Notes: generated by a model not told the origin, from the letters alone. 64,000 bases of DNA from Rhizobium sp. PP-CC-3A-592 (GCF_003217095.1 NZ_QJSR01000001.1:228916-292915); one strand, 5' to 3'. Numbered from the stretch's first letter, positions 26,575 to 36,022 are shown. Numbers and translations are program-made.

Positions 26575-27706
26575 TCAGCTGAGATCGTCGACCGCCGCGT
26601 CGGCACCGCCGTTCACACGGTGCGCGAGCGCTGCTTCCATGAAGTCGTTCAACTCGCCATCGAGCACGTCCGAGGGGGCTGTGCTTTCGACGCCGGTCCG
26701 AAGGTCCTTTACCAGCTGATAGGGCTGAAGGACGTAGGAGCGGATCTGGTGGCCCCAGCCGATCTCGGTCTTGGAGGCTGCTTCCGCATTGGCAGCTTCC
26801 TCACGCTTCTTCAGTTCCGACTCGTACAGACGGGCGCGCAGCATGTCCCAGGCCTTGGCCTTGTTCTTGTGCTGAGAGCGCTCCTGCTGGCACTGGACCA
26901 CGATGCCCGAGGGCATGTGGGTGATGCGGACGGCGGAGTCGGTCGTGTTGACGTGCTGTCCACCGGCGCCGGACGACCGGTAGGTGTCGATGCGGCAGTC
27001 GCTCTCGTTGATGTCGATCTGGATCGAATCATCCACCACCGGGTAGACCCAGACGGAGGAGAACGACGTGTGACGGCGGGCATTGCTGTCGTAGGGCGAA
27101 ATGCGCACGAGGCGGTGAACGCCCGACTCGGTCTTCATCCAGCCATAAGCGTTATGACCCTTGACGAGAAGCGTCGCGGACTTGATGCCCGCCTCTTCCC
27201 CGTCATGGATTTCCATGAGTTCGACCTTGTAGCCCTGACGCTCCGCCCAACGCGTGTACATGCGCAGAAGCATGTTCGCCCAGTCCTGGCTCTCGGTGCC
27301 GCCGGCGCCGGAGTGAACTTCGAGATAGGTGTCGTTGCTGTCGGCCTCGCCGGACAGCATGGCCTCCACCTGACGGCGGGCCGCTTCGGTGCGCAAGGTC
27401 TTCAGCGTGTCCTCGGCATCGCGGATGATGTCGGCATCACCCTCTTCCTCGCCGAGTTCGATGAGTTCGATGCAGTCCTTCAGTTGCTGCTCGAAGGCGC
27501 GCACGCTGTTGATGCCCTCGTCCAGGCCCTGGCGCTCGCGCATCAGCTTCTGTGCTTCCGCAGCATCGTTCCACAGGGTCGGATCTTCCGCCTTGTTGTT
27601 CAACCAGTCCAGTCGTCTTACCGCCTGATCCCAGTCAAAGATGCCTCCTCAGCAGGCTTACGGCCTGCTTGATCTCGTCGACGATATTCTCGATTTCGTT
27701 GCGCAT
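26575..27706 (-). CDS. prfB: Peptide chain release factor 2, with programmed +1 frameshift
   Basis: RF2 recognises UGA and UAA and triggers peptide release. The first 23 codons run from ATG (27704-27706; [14 protein letters not shown]) to CTT, then an in-frame TGA (27635-27637). A +1 shift lets reading continue as [11 protein letters not shown] to the stop at 26575, giving 376 residues. GGQ is at 248-250, near the E. coli 250-252. The codon-recognition tripeptide reads SPY rather than the SPF of E. coli ([14 protein letters not shown]). Because of the shift, simple gene callers give only a 342-codon frame without the N-terminus. It ends at a good terminator. Confidence 0.95.
27634..27649 (-). 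promoter_or_regulatory. RF2 autoregulatory +1 frameshift signal
   Basis: On the minus strand an internal Shine-Dalgarno AGGAGG (27644-27649) is followed after 3 nt by CTT TGA C (27634-27640). Spacing and slippery codon equal the E. coli prfB site. Low RF2 slows decoding of UGA and favours the shift, so the protein controls its own synthesis (established for the family). Confidence 0.95.
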
Positions 27707-27753
27707 TGTCTCTTTTTCTTGATCGTGCCGGATAACGTGCCCGTGAAATAGCG

Positions 27754-27785
27754 ACGCCCGCCGCCGATGTAAAGGCAGCGGGCGC
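27754..27785 (-). terminator. Candidate hairpin terminator after PBP1A
   Basis: On the minus strand a 12-bp stem with two G-U pairs (27774-27785 with 27754-27765) and an 8-nt loop follows the mrcA stop by 18 bp. Only a weak T-rich tail (TATTTC) is present. Confidence 0.45.
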
Positions 27786-27803
27786 ATCGCGATCCGGCGT
27801 TGG

Positions 27804-30257
27804 CTAGAACAGGCCGTTGGAGCCCGAGGTGACCGCCTGGTTGGCCTGCGGCGAGGTGCGCAGGATCTCCTCCGGCGGCACGTAGGCATCGGCGCCGCCG
27901 ATGACCGAGAAGGTGGCCGCAGGGCCGGTGCCCGGCTTGAATGCCTCGATGATCGTATCCGGATCGCCTTCGGCTGCCGCCATACCGGTTTTCCGGTTGA
28001 CGGGCACGAGGCTCATGCCTTCGGGCGGGATGAACTTGGTGGGGCGGGTTCCGGCGAGGGCTGCCTGCATGAACTCGTTGAAGACCGGGGCCGCGAGGCT
28101 GCCGCCGGTGCCGCCGCGCCCGAGCGGGGCCGGATTGTCGAAACCGAGATAGAGGCCGGCCACGAGGTCGGGCGTGTATCCGACGAACCAAGCATCCTTC
28201 TCGTCGTTCGTCGTGCCGGTCTTGCCGGCAACCGGACGATCGAGCGTGACCTTGCCGGCCGCGGTTCCCCGCTGAATGACGCCTTCCATCATGGACGTGA
28301 TCTGATAGGCCGTCATCGGGTCGAGCACCTGCTCGCGATTGTCGGTCAAGGTCGGCTCGTCCTGCTCCTGCCAGTCGGGGGCGTTGCAGGTTTCGCACGT
28401 CCGCTCTTCGTGACGGAAGATGGTCTTGCCGTAGCGGTCCTGAATGCGGTCGATGAGAGACGGCTTGATCTGCTTGCCGCCATTGGCGAGAACCGAATAG
28501 GCCGAAACCATACGCATGACGGTGGTCTCACCGGAGCCGAGCGACATGGCGAGGACGGGGAGCATCTTGTCGTAGATGCCGAAGCGCTCGGCATATTCGG
28601 CGACGATCGGCATGCCGAGGTCGTTGGCAAGACGCACTGTCATCAGGTTGCGCGACTTTTCGATGCCGAGACGCAAGGTGGACGGGCCTGCCGAGCCGCC
28701 GCCATAGTTTTCGGGACGCCAGACCTGGCCGTTCTGTGCCAGTTCGAACGGCGCATCGAGAATGACGGATGCCGGCGTATAACCGGTGTCGAGCGCGGCC
28801 GCATAGACGAAGGGCTTGAAGGACGAACCCGGCTGGCGCATGGCCTGCGTCGCACGGTTGAATTCGGATTGGCCATAGGAGAAGCCGCCGACCATGGCGA
28901 GCACGCGGCCGGTCTGCGGGTCCATGGCGACGAGGCCGCCCTGAACCTTCGGCGGCTGGCGCAGGCGATACTCGCCATCCGTCTCCAGCGCCTCGACATA
29001 GACGACGTCGCCCGGACCGACCACACCTTCCGGCGAGCGCGCCGTACGGCGATTGCCCTCCGACGAGCGATAGGCCCACTGCATGTTCTTTGCCGAGATA
29101 TGGCCGGTGACGCGGTCGGGACCGACCTTACCGGCGCCATCCTTGGACGGCTGGATGCCGATCTCGGCACCCTTTTCATCGACCGCAAGCACGACGGCGA
29201 GCTTCCACTCGGGCACGTCGGAGAGCGCGTCGAGCTTGCCGAGGGCAACGCCCCAATCGCCGCCGATCTCGATGCTCTTCAGCGGACCATGAAAACCCCG
29301 GCGCTCGTCATAGTTGACGAGGCCATCCTGCAGGGCCTTGCGGGCCTCCACCTGGATCTTCGGATCGAGCGAGGTGCGGACGGAGAGACCGCCTTCATAC
29401 AGCGCATTGTCGCCATAGCGCTGGATGATCTGGCGGCGGACTTCCTCGGCGAAATAGTCGGACGCAAAGAGGTGCGAGCCACCACGGCGCACGGAAACGC
29501 CGAGCGGCTGGGTCTTTGCCTCGTCGCCATCTGCCCGCGTGACGTAACCGTTCTCGACCATCCGGTCGATGACCCAGTTGCGGCGCTCGAGCGCTGCGGC
29601 TTCATGTCGGAACGGGTGGTAATTCGACGGGCCCTTGGGCAGGGCTGCGAGATAGGCCGTTTCGGCGATGGTCAGTTCGGTCACCGACTTGTCGAAATAG
29701 GTCAGAGCCGCGCCGGCGATGCCATAGGAGTTCAGGCCGAAGAAGATCTCGTTGAGGTAAAGCTCGAGAATGCGGTCCTTCGAATAGGCCTGTTCGATGC
29801 GGAAGGAGAGGATCGCTTCCTTGATCTTGCGGTCGATCGTCTGGTCGGCGGAGAGAAGGAAGTTCTTGGCGACCTGCTGCGTGATGGTCGAGGCGCCCAC
29901 GGGGCGACGGCCGGAGCCCATGTTCTGGACGTTGACGAGAATCGCACGGCCGAGACCCATGAGGTCGACGCCGGGATGCTGGTAGAAGTTCTTGTCTTCC
30001 GCCGAGATGAAGGCCGCCTTGACGCGGTCGGGGATGGCCTGGATCGGCAGGTAAAGGCGGCGCTCACGGGCGTATTCGGCCATAAGCTCGCCATTGCCGG
30101 CGTGGACGCGGGTGGTGACGGGGGGCGCATAGCTGGCCAGCACCTCGTAGTCCGGCAGGTCCTTGTTGAGGTTGCCGAGATAGAGGGCCGCTGCCGCCGC
30201 TGCGATAAGGACGAAAAAGGCGCCGGCGCCGAAGAAGTATCCAATCAGTCTGATCAT
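27804..30257 (-). CDS. mrcA: Penicillin-binding protein 1A (bifunctional glycosyltransferase/transpeptidase)
   Basis: A class A PBP that polymerises and crosslinks peptidoglycan; 817 residues. An N-terminal membrane anchor lies at residues 4-27. The GT51 domain has catalytic E87 in AEDKNFYQH and GASTITQQ. The transpeptidase domain has S478/K481 in SSFK and KTGT starting at K679. A CETC pair lies in an inserted loop of the transpeptidase domain (ERTCETCNAPDW), possibly a metal or disulphide site. The start MIRLIGYFFG (30255-30257) is preferred over a 61-codon extension because it places the anchor first. It follows the amidase gene on the same strand. Confidence 0.95.
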   Translation of the reverse strand: MIRLIGYFFGAGAFFVLIAAAAAALYLGNLNKDLPDYEVLASYAPPVTTRVHAGNGELMAEYARERRLYLPIQAIPDRVKAAFISAEDKNFYQHPGVDLMGLGRAILVNVQNMGSGRRPVGASTITQQVAKNFLLSADQTIDRKIKEAILSFRIEQAYSKDRILELYLNEIFFGLNSYGIAGAALTYFDKSVTELTIAETAYLAALPKGPSNYHPFRHEAAALERRNWVIDRMVENGYVTRADGDEAKTQPLGVSVRRGGSHLFASDYFAEEVRRQIIQRYGDNALYEGGLSVRTSLDPKIQVEARKALQDGLVNYDERRGFHGPLKSIEIGGDWGVALGKLDALSDVPEWKLAVVLAVDEKGAEIGIQPSKDGAGKVGPDRVTGHISAKNMQWAYRSSEGNRRTARSPEGVVGPGDVVYVEALETDGEYRLRQPPKVQGGLVAMDPQTGRVLAMVGGFSYGQSEFNRATQAMRQPGSSFKPFVYAAALDTGYTPASVILDAPFELAQNGQVWRPENYGGGSAGPSTLRLGIEKSRNLMTVRLANDLGMPIVAEYAERFGIYDKMLPVLAMSLGSGETTVMRMVSAYSVLANGGKQIKPSLIDRIQDRYGKTIFRHEERTCETCNAPDWQEQDEPTLTDNREQVLDPMTAYQITSMMEGVIQRGTAAGKVTLDRPVAGKTGTTNDEKDAWFVGYTPDLVAGLYLGFDNPAPLGRGGTGGSLAAPVFNEFMQAALAGTRPTKFIPPEGMSLVPVNRKTGMAAAEGDPDTIIEAFKPGTGPAATFSVIGGADAYVPPEEILRTSPQANQAVTSGSNGLF

Positions 30258-30710
30258 CGGTTGGCTACCGGTCCCTTCGTCGTCGCTATCAAATGAAAGG
30301 CAGCGATCTCGCCGCATCCTTCCGCATGTCGTCACCCGCAGCGTCGCGCCCATGGGCTGCGATGTCGTTGCCGCAGAACTCAAGCTTGCCCCGCATCCCT
30401 GCGGACAAAAGGCAGCTGAACACCCAATCCGGATCGACATCGCGTCGATGCTATCCGTTCCGGTCTATCGGCCTGCGCCAGTCGAGCATTTCACACCCGT
30501 ATGGCGATTCCCGGGCCGTCGATTTCGGCTTGAGGGATAGCGACGGGAATGTGAGGAAAATAGGGCTCTTGATCCAGTTTAGCCCGTTCGGCGTGCGGAT
30601 GCCACCGCGCCTGTGGCCCGGGCGACACGAAATAATGTAAGTCATCCTTAATTTTAAGGCCACTTCCGGTAGAGCATCCGCATCCGGACGACGGCGGCCG
30701 TCGTCAGCGA
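30258..30710. other. Intergenic region between amidase and mrcA
   Basis: 453 bp without a supported gene. A palindromic 8-bp GACGACGG stem with a 3-nt loop (30687-30705) lies just after the amidase stop and could act as its terminator, though no T-run follows. The remaining sequence probably holds the mrcA promoter and leader; no clear -35/-10 pair was found. Short ORFs here lack ribosome sites. Confidence 0.5.
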
Positions 30711-31967
30711 TCAGCCACCGTCGGCCTCGGCACCGCCCCGGTAGCGCCGGACGGCGACGGCGATGCGCTCGGAGACCTTCTTGCGCCAGGCCGGATCGAC
30801 CAGCAGCTTCTCGTCCTCCTTGTTGGACATGAAGCCGAGTTCGAGCAGGATGGAGGGCACGTCGGCCGCCCGCAGGACCTGAAAGCCGGCGAAGCGGTGG
30901 GGATTGTTGATCAGGTTGATCTGCCCTTCGAAGGACGTAATGATGGAGCGGGCCAGATTGACCGAGAAGGCCTGCGTCTCGCGCCGCGTCAGGTCGATCA
31001 GGATGTCGGCGACCTCGGCCGGCTCGTCGGCCAGCGGCACGCCGGCCAGTTGATCCGAAAGGTTTTCGCGTTCAGCAAGGCTTGCCGCCAGGTGGTCGGA
31101 GGCCTTGTCCGAAATGGTGTAGACGGTGGCGCCGCGGATATCGTGCTGCTTCAGCGTGTCGGCATGCAGCGAGATGAACAGCTTCGCCTGCTTCTGCCGG
31201 GCGATGAGCACGCGCTCCGAAAGCGACAGGAATTCGTCGTCATCGCGCGTCAGCACGGCCTTGATGCCGGGCTCGCGGTTCAACGTCTCCGCCAATTCCT
31301 TGGCGAATGCCAGCGTGACGGCTTTCTCTTCCATCTTGGTATCGACGCCGATCGCGCCGGTATCGATGCCGCCATGGCCGGCATCCACCGCGATGATGAA
31401 GTCGCTGGAGGCGGGCGCCGGCTCATCGACCCGCGGCGCCTTGGTCAGCGCGACGCTGCCGGTCCAGGTCTGTTCGGTCAGAAGTTCGGCAAAACGTTTC
31501 TTCTCGATGCGCTCGGCATCCAGCACGAGGCGGAAGCTCTTGCCGCCATCGTCGGTCTTCACGTCGGCCACGGTAATCTCGACAGGCTTCGTTGCCGTGA
31601 GGACGATGCGGGCGCTGCTTGCGCCCATGGCGCCGAAGCGGATGTCCTTGAAGAGCCCCCTCGCCTGCGCGTCTTCCGGCTTCACGCCGAAGGAGGTCTC
31701 GGGCAGATCAACGATGACGCGGGGTGGATTATCGACATAGTGGACGAAGATGTCGGGCTTCCTGTCGAAATCGACGACGACGCGCGTGCGGGCATCGTCA
31801 CCGGCGATGCGCATGCCGTAGGCCAGCAACGGGCCCTGCCCGGTTACAGGTTCCGCCTGAAGAGCACCGGCCGTTCCCAGCGCGATGACGACGTTAGCAA
31901 GAAGCGCCGCAAGCGATAACGACAGGCGCGAACGAAACCCGCGACCCGATGGGGCTCGCCCCGCCAT
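30711..31967 (-). CDS. amiC: N-acetylmuramoyl-L-alanine amidase, AmiC type
   Basis: A zinc amidase that cleaves the peptide from MurNAc during daughter-cell separation. From the ATG at 31965-31967 it has 418 residues: signal peptide, AMIN domain (about residues 45-145), linker, then Amidase_3 with zinc ligands in VDAGHGGIDTGA, the Glu of MEEKAVTLAF, ISLHADT, and catalytic LLELGFMSNKEDE. The open frame continues to a TTG at 32162 through a GPGRL tandem repeat. I prefer the shorter start because it puts the signal sequence at the N-terminus, but neither start has a strong ribosome site. Upstream of mrcA, so the two may be expressed together. Confidence 0.85.
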   Translation of the reverse strand: MAGRAPSGRGFRSRLSLSLAALLANVVIALGTAGALQAEPVTGQGPLLAYGMRIAGDDARTRVVVDFDRKPDIFVHYVDNPPRVIVDLPETSFGVKPEDAQARGLFKDIRFGAMGASSARIVLTATKPVEITVADVKTDDGGKSFRLVLDAERIEKKRFAELLTEQTWTGSVALTKAPRVDEPAPASSDFIIAVDAGHGGIDTGAIGVDTKMEEKAVTLAFAKELAETLNREPGIKAVLTRDDDEFLSLSERVLIARQKQAKLFISLHADTLKQHDIRGATVYTISDKASDHLAASLAERENLSDQLAGVPLADEPAEVADILIDLTRRETQAFSVNLARSIITSFEGQINLINNPHRFAGFQVLRAADVPSILLELGFMSNKEDEKLLVDPAWRKKVSERIAVAVRRYRGGAEADGG

Positions 31968-32030
31968 CGGCTGTCCGCTTGTTTCCCGCCCCGTCTTCCG
32001 CTGCAAAACGCTCTCCTCGCGAACACCTCG

Positions 32031-32090
32031 TCCAAGCCTGCCCGGTCCAAGCCTGCCCGGTCCAAGCCTGCCGGGTCCAACCCTGCTGGC
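32031..32090. repeat. 15-bp tandem repeat upstream of the amidase
   Basis: Four adjacent units of TCCAAGCCTGCCCGG (32031-32045, 32046-32060, 32061-32075, and a degenerate fourth to 32090). The length is a multiple of three, so the longer amidase frame stays open through it as PGRLG repeats. Copy number may vary between strains. Confidence 0.85.
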
Positions 32091-32162
32091 CGGCACACGC
32101 CGTCCGACGTGCAGCCTTTCCGCCCGCCCGATCCGCATCCTTGCCGCATCGAGGTTAATCAA

Positions 32163-32780
32163 GTCTTACCGAACGGTTTCGACCGGCTCGGCGTCCACCG
32201 ACGAGCGCAACGCCACTGCGCCAAAACGAGACAAGCAATTCCATCAATATTAAGGCGCAAGGGCTTTTCTCTTGCCATTGTGACATGAAAACCATAAACG
32301 TAGCAGAGGTAAAAAGTGTTGACGGGATAGATTCCACGACCGGGCAGCCAAGGGGCAAAACCCTGGCGCCAGAGCATGATCGGGAAGCGGACTACGCGCT
32401 TCCGGCCGTCATGTCCTCGCAGCAAGCGTGTTTCATCCGCCGTCGCTTCACTTTTCATCGCATTCCGAATCGAGAACAATCCGGCGGTGGCCGGAAGATA
32501 CGGTGTCTGACACCACGCCCCGCAAAGGGCACACTCATCGGGCCACAAGGCCTATGACTTTGGCATTCCTTGTTTGGTATCTCATGTTGACGCAGCAGGA
32601 TCGGTCAGAAGCGGAAAGCACCGGAAACGGAACGCTTGCCTCTGCCGTCCGGCTGTTTGCCCATGACCGGTATCCTTCGGGAATTTATCTATCCGGCGAA
32701 CGCCGTGACCTGCGTGGGGAACCGCCTCCGGGACGTCCTTTTCCTGCCCTGTCACGCTCACGCCGAGGAGCACAACTTAC
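32163..32780. other. Long rne upstream/leader region
   Basis: 618 bp between the amidase frame and rne with no supported gene; the 129-codon minus ORF here is rejected. It contains an imperfect palindrome at 32377-32412 with a 7-bp GGAAGCG core stem and outer ATGA/TCAT pairs, resembling short dispersed rhizobial intergenic palindromes. A possible promoter CTTGCC...ATAAAC lies near 32271-32299. Long structured leaders that mediate RNase E autoregulation are known in E. coli; that role is only suggested here. Confidence 0.45.
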
Positions 32781-35700
32781 ATGGCAGAGAAAATGCTTAT
32801 CGACGCGTCTCACGCTGAGGAGACGCGGGTCGTTGTCGTACGTGGCAACCGCATAGAAGAATTCGACTTCGAGTCGGAACACAAGAAACAGATCCGCGGC
32901 AACATCTACCTGGCAAAGGTAACGCGCGTCGAACCGTCGCTTCAGGCCGCGTTCGTCGATTACGGCGGCAACCGTCACGGCTTCCTGGCCTTCGCCGAAA
33001 TTCACCCCGACTACTATCAGATCCCGCTGGCCGACCGTCAGGCACTGCTGCGCGCCGAAGCTGAAGACGCCCGTCGCGACGACGATATCGAGCATGTCGA
33101 GACCGGCACGGACCTCGATTCGGATGACGACGTGTCGGAAGACGAGGCAGCAGACGACGCCGAAGAGCTTTCGCCCGCTGCTGCCATCGAAGCCGCGCCT
33201 GCCGACGCAGAAACGCACGACGAAGCGGAAGCACCGGCTGAAACGGCCGCTTCCGACTTTGCCGTTTCCGATATCGCCGATGGTGCTGCCGCCGATGCCG
33301 TCGAAGGTGTCGTTGAGAGCGAAGCCCCGGTCGACGCGATCACGGCCGAGCCAGCCGCCGTCGAAGAAGCGCCCAAAGCCAAGCCGAAGCGCGCGCGCCG
33401 CTCCAAGAAGGCCATCGCTGCTGAAGCCGCCGAGGCGGAAGCTGCTGCCGAAGGTGTTTCGACCGCCGACGGCCCAAATGCCGACAATGGGGACGCCGAC
33501 GAGACCGACGAAGGCCGTGGCCCGAACGGCGAAATGGCCGCCATGGTCGATGCCGACACGATTTCCGAAGCGCCGAGCCGCCGTCGCGGGCACGACGACG
33601 ATGATGACGATGGTCATCACGAGGAAAAGGAAGTCATCGAATCGGTTGGCGCCGAAGATGCGATGGAAGAAGTGCCGGACCGGAAGGAACGCCGCCCGCG
33701 CAAGCAGTACCGCATTCAGGAAGTCATCAAGCGTCGCCAGATCCTGCTCGTCCAGGTCGCCAAGGAAGAACGTGGCAACAAGGGCGCAGCGCTCACCACC
33801 TATCTGTCGCTGGCCGGCCGCTATTCGGTTCTGATGCCGAACACGGCACGTGGCGGCGGGATTTCCCGCAAGATCACCAACCTGCCGGACCGCAAGCGCC
33901 TGAAGGAAATCGCCCGCGCGCTCGACGTTCCCCAGGGCATGGGCGTCATCCTGCGCACGGCCGGTGCCAACCGCACCAAGGTCGAGGTCAAGCGCGACTT
34001 CGAATATCTGATGCGCCTCTGGGAAAACGTTCGCACGCTGACGCTGGCGTCCACCGCGCCGTGCCTCGTCTATGAAGAGGGATCGCTGATCAAGCGGTCG
34101 ATCCGCGACCTCTACAACAAGGATATCAGTGAGATTGTCGTTTCCGGCGAAGAAGGCTATCGCGAAGCGAAGGCCTTCATGAAGATGCTGATGCCGAGCC
34201 ACGCCAAGGTGGTTCAGCCGTATCGCGACGTGCATCCGATCTTCTCGCGCTCCGGCATCGAGGCGCAGCTCGACCGCATGCTGCAGCCGCAGGTGACGCT
34301 GAAGTCCGGTGGCTACATCATTATCAACCAGACCGAAGCGCTGGTCGCGATCGACGTCAACTCGGGCCGCTCGACCCGCGAACATTCGATCGAAGACACG
34401 GCGCTCCAGACGAACCTGGAGGCTGCCGAAGAGGTCGCCCGCCAGCTTCGCCTGCGCGACCTTGCCGGTCTCGTCGTCGTCGACTTCATCGACATGGAAG
34501 AGAAGCGCAACAACCGTTCGGTCGAAAAGCGCCTCAAGGACCATCTGAAGAACGATCGCGCCCGCATTCAGGTCGGCCGCATCTCGCATTTCGGTCTTCT
34601 GGAAATGTCGCGCCAGCGTATCCGGGCCTCGGTTCTCGAATCGACGACGCAGGTCTGCGCACATTGCGCCGGTACCGGTGTCGTGCGGTCGCAGTCCTCC
34701 GTTGCCTTGCATGTCCTGCGCGGCGTCGAGGAATATCTCCTCAAGAACACGACGCATGACATCACCGTGCGTGCGACGCCGGAGATCGCGCTCTACCTGC
34801 TCAACTACAAGCGCTCCACGATCACCGATTTCGAGGCCCGCTTCGGCGTCGCTATCGTCGTCGAGGCGGATGCGCATGTCGGCGCGCTGCACTTTGCGAT
34901 CGATCGCGGCGAAGCCGTCGAGAACCCGGTCAAGATCGAGCAGATCCTCCAGTTCGAAGCCCCCGTCGAAGACGAGGACGACGACATCGTCATCGAGGAC
35001 GAGATCGAGGACGACGAGGAACTGCTGGTCGAGGCGAAGCCTGAAAAGGCCGAGCGTGCGGACCGCGCCGAACGCGAGAATGGCGACGATCAGAACGGTC
35101 GCAAGCGCAAGCGCCGTCGCCGCCGTCGTGGTGGCCGTGATGGCGAAGCCGAGACGTCTGCCGACGCAGCGGGCTCCGATGTCGCTTCGGATGAAGACGC
35201 CGACGAGGGTGACGACGAGGACGAGGCAGATGATGCCGTGTCTGCCGATCAGACCGATGGTGTCAGCAGCGAAGACCGCCAGAAGCGCAAGCGCCGTCGT
35301 CGCGGCAAGCGTGGTGGTCGCCGCAACAAGGATGGCGAAATCGAAGCCGGTTCGGACGAAGCAGCAACGGCGGATGCCGGTGACGCCGGCGCCAGCACCG
35401 ACGCCCTGTCGCTTGCCGATGCCGTCGACGACGCGGGAGACTCGGAAGAGGATGCCGTCGAGGATCAGGCGATTGCTGCGGAAGCAGACGGTCTGGCCGA
35501 CGATGCGGTTGCCGAAACCGATGATCGCGGTGAAGCACCTGTTGCGCGCAAGCGGAGCCGCCGCCGCCGTTCGCCGCAGGACCTTGTAACGGATGTCGTT
35601 GTCCAGCCGGCGGCAGACACTGGCGAGGTTTCGACGGACGAAGCAGCCCAGGCTGCCGTCGAGGCCACACCGGACGCGGTTGCCAGCGAAACGGCCCCCT

Positions 35701-35963
35701 CCTCCGAGGAAGCCCGCACAGAAGAGGCATCCGCCTCTCTCGGCGAGAGCGACGAGGCCCATGTGGCGGTCGAGACGGCGGACGAAAGCCCTGCCGACGC
35801 ACCGTCCGAAGCTTCGGACGACAAGCCGGCACGCAACAACCGCAACATCGAGACCATCGCCAGCGAACCGCTGGTCCGCTCCTCGGCAGCATCCACCGAT
35901 GAAGCGACCGAAGAGACGAAGCCCAAGAAGGGCGGCTGGTGGCAGAAGCGCGGTTTCCTATAG
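32781..35963 (+). CDS. rne: Ribonuclease E/G family endoribonuclease
   Basis: The single-strand endonuclease and scaffold of the RNA degradosome; 1060 residues. The S1 domain begins at about residue 37 and is split by an acidic Ala/Glu/Asp-rich insert (about 95-305) before resuming at YRIQEVIKRRQ. The DNase I-like catalytic core has D525 and N527 (AIDVNSGRST) and D568 (VVDFIDM). The zinc-link is C626/C629 (CAHCAGTG). The C-terminal ~350 residues are disordered, with alternating acidic and RKRRRRRRG-type arginine-rich RNA-binding blocks. The protein ends GGWWQKRGFL, likely a partner-binding micromotif. A strong terminator follows. Confidence 0.96.
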   Translation: MAEKMLIDASHAEETRVVVVRGNRIEEFDFESEHKKQIRGNIYLAKVTRVEPSLQAAFVDYGGNRHGFLAFAEIHPDYYQIPLADRQALLRAEAEDARRDDDIEHVETGTDLDSDDDVSEDEAADDAEELSPAAAIEAAPADAETHDEAEAPAETAASDFAVSDIADGAAADAVEGVVESEAPVDAITAEPAAVEEAPKAKPKRARRSKKAIAAEAAEAEAAAEGVSTADGPNADNGDADETDEGRGPNGEMAAMVDADTISEAPSRRRGHDDDDDDGHHEEKEVIESVGAEDAMEEVPDRKERRPRKQYRIQEVIKRRQILLVQVAKEERGNKGAALTTYLSLAGRYSVLMPNTARGGGISRKITNLPDRKRLKEIARALDVPQGMGVILRTAGANRTKVEVKRDFEYLMRLWENVRTLTLASTAPCLVYEEGSLIKRSIRDLYNKDISEIVVSGEEGYREAKAFMKMLMPSHAKVVQPYRDVHPIFSRSGIEAQLDRMLQPQVTLKSGGYIIINQTEALVAIDVNSGRSTREHSIEDTALQTNLEAAEEVARQLRLRDLAGLVVVDFIDMEEKRNNRSVEKRLKDHLKNDRARIQVGRISHFGLLEMSRQRIRASVLESTTQVCAHCAGTGVVRSQSSVALHVLRGVEEYLLKNTTHDITVRATPEIALYLLNYKRSTITDFEARFGVAIVVEADAHVGALHFAIDRGEAVENPVKIEQILQFEAPVEDEDDDIVIEDEIEDDEELLVEAKPEKAERADRAERENGDDQNGRKRKRRRRRRGGRDGEAETSADAAGSDVASDEDADEGDDEDEADDAVSADQTDGVSSEDRQKRKRRRRGKRGGRRNKDGEIEAGSDEAATADAGDAGASTDALSLADAVDDAGDSEEDAVEDQAIAAEADGLADDAVAETDDRGEAPVARKRSRRRRSPQDLVTDVVVQPAADTGEVSTDEAAQAAVEATPDAVASETAPSSEEARTEEASASLGESDEAHVAVETADESPADAPSEASDDKPARNNRNIETIASEPLVRSSAASTDEATEETKPKKGGWWQKRGFL

Positions 35964-35988
35964 GCGCTGATGTTTGCTGAATGAACAC

Positions 35989-36022
35989 AAAGGCCAGCCG
36001 GAGCGATCCGGCTGGCCTTTTT
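35989..36022 (+). terminator. Strong intrinsic terminator of rne
   Basis: A perfect 14-bp stem (35989-36002 with 36007-36020, core GGCCAGCCGGA), GCGA loop and a TTTTT tail, 26 bp after the rne stop. Confidence 0.92.

Noticed and set aside
27635-27889. 84-codon minus ORF ending in SLLRRHL, or prfB as a frameshifted pseudogene
   Set aside because: The in-frame TGA is the programmed RF2 frameshift site with AGGAGG and CTTTGAC; the 5' part of this ORF is the prfB start preceded by intergenic sequence.
30451-30663. 70-codon minus ORF between amidase and mrcA, looked tRNA-derived
   Set aside because: No T-loop or acceptor stem could be found and no ribosome site supports translation.
32159-32548. 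129-codon minus ORF upstream of rne
   Set aside because: No ribosome site, overlaps an intergenic palindrome, composition typical of translated repeats.
32685-35762. 1025-codon minus-strand frame antisense to rne
   Set aside because: Mirror of the biased Ala/Glu/Arg codons of RNase E; no protein-like features.
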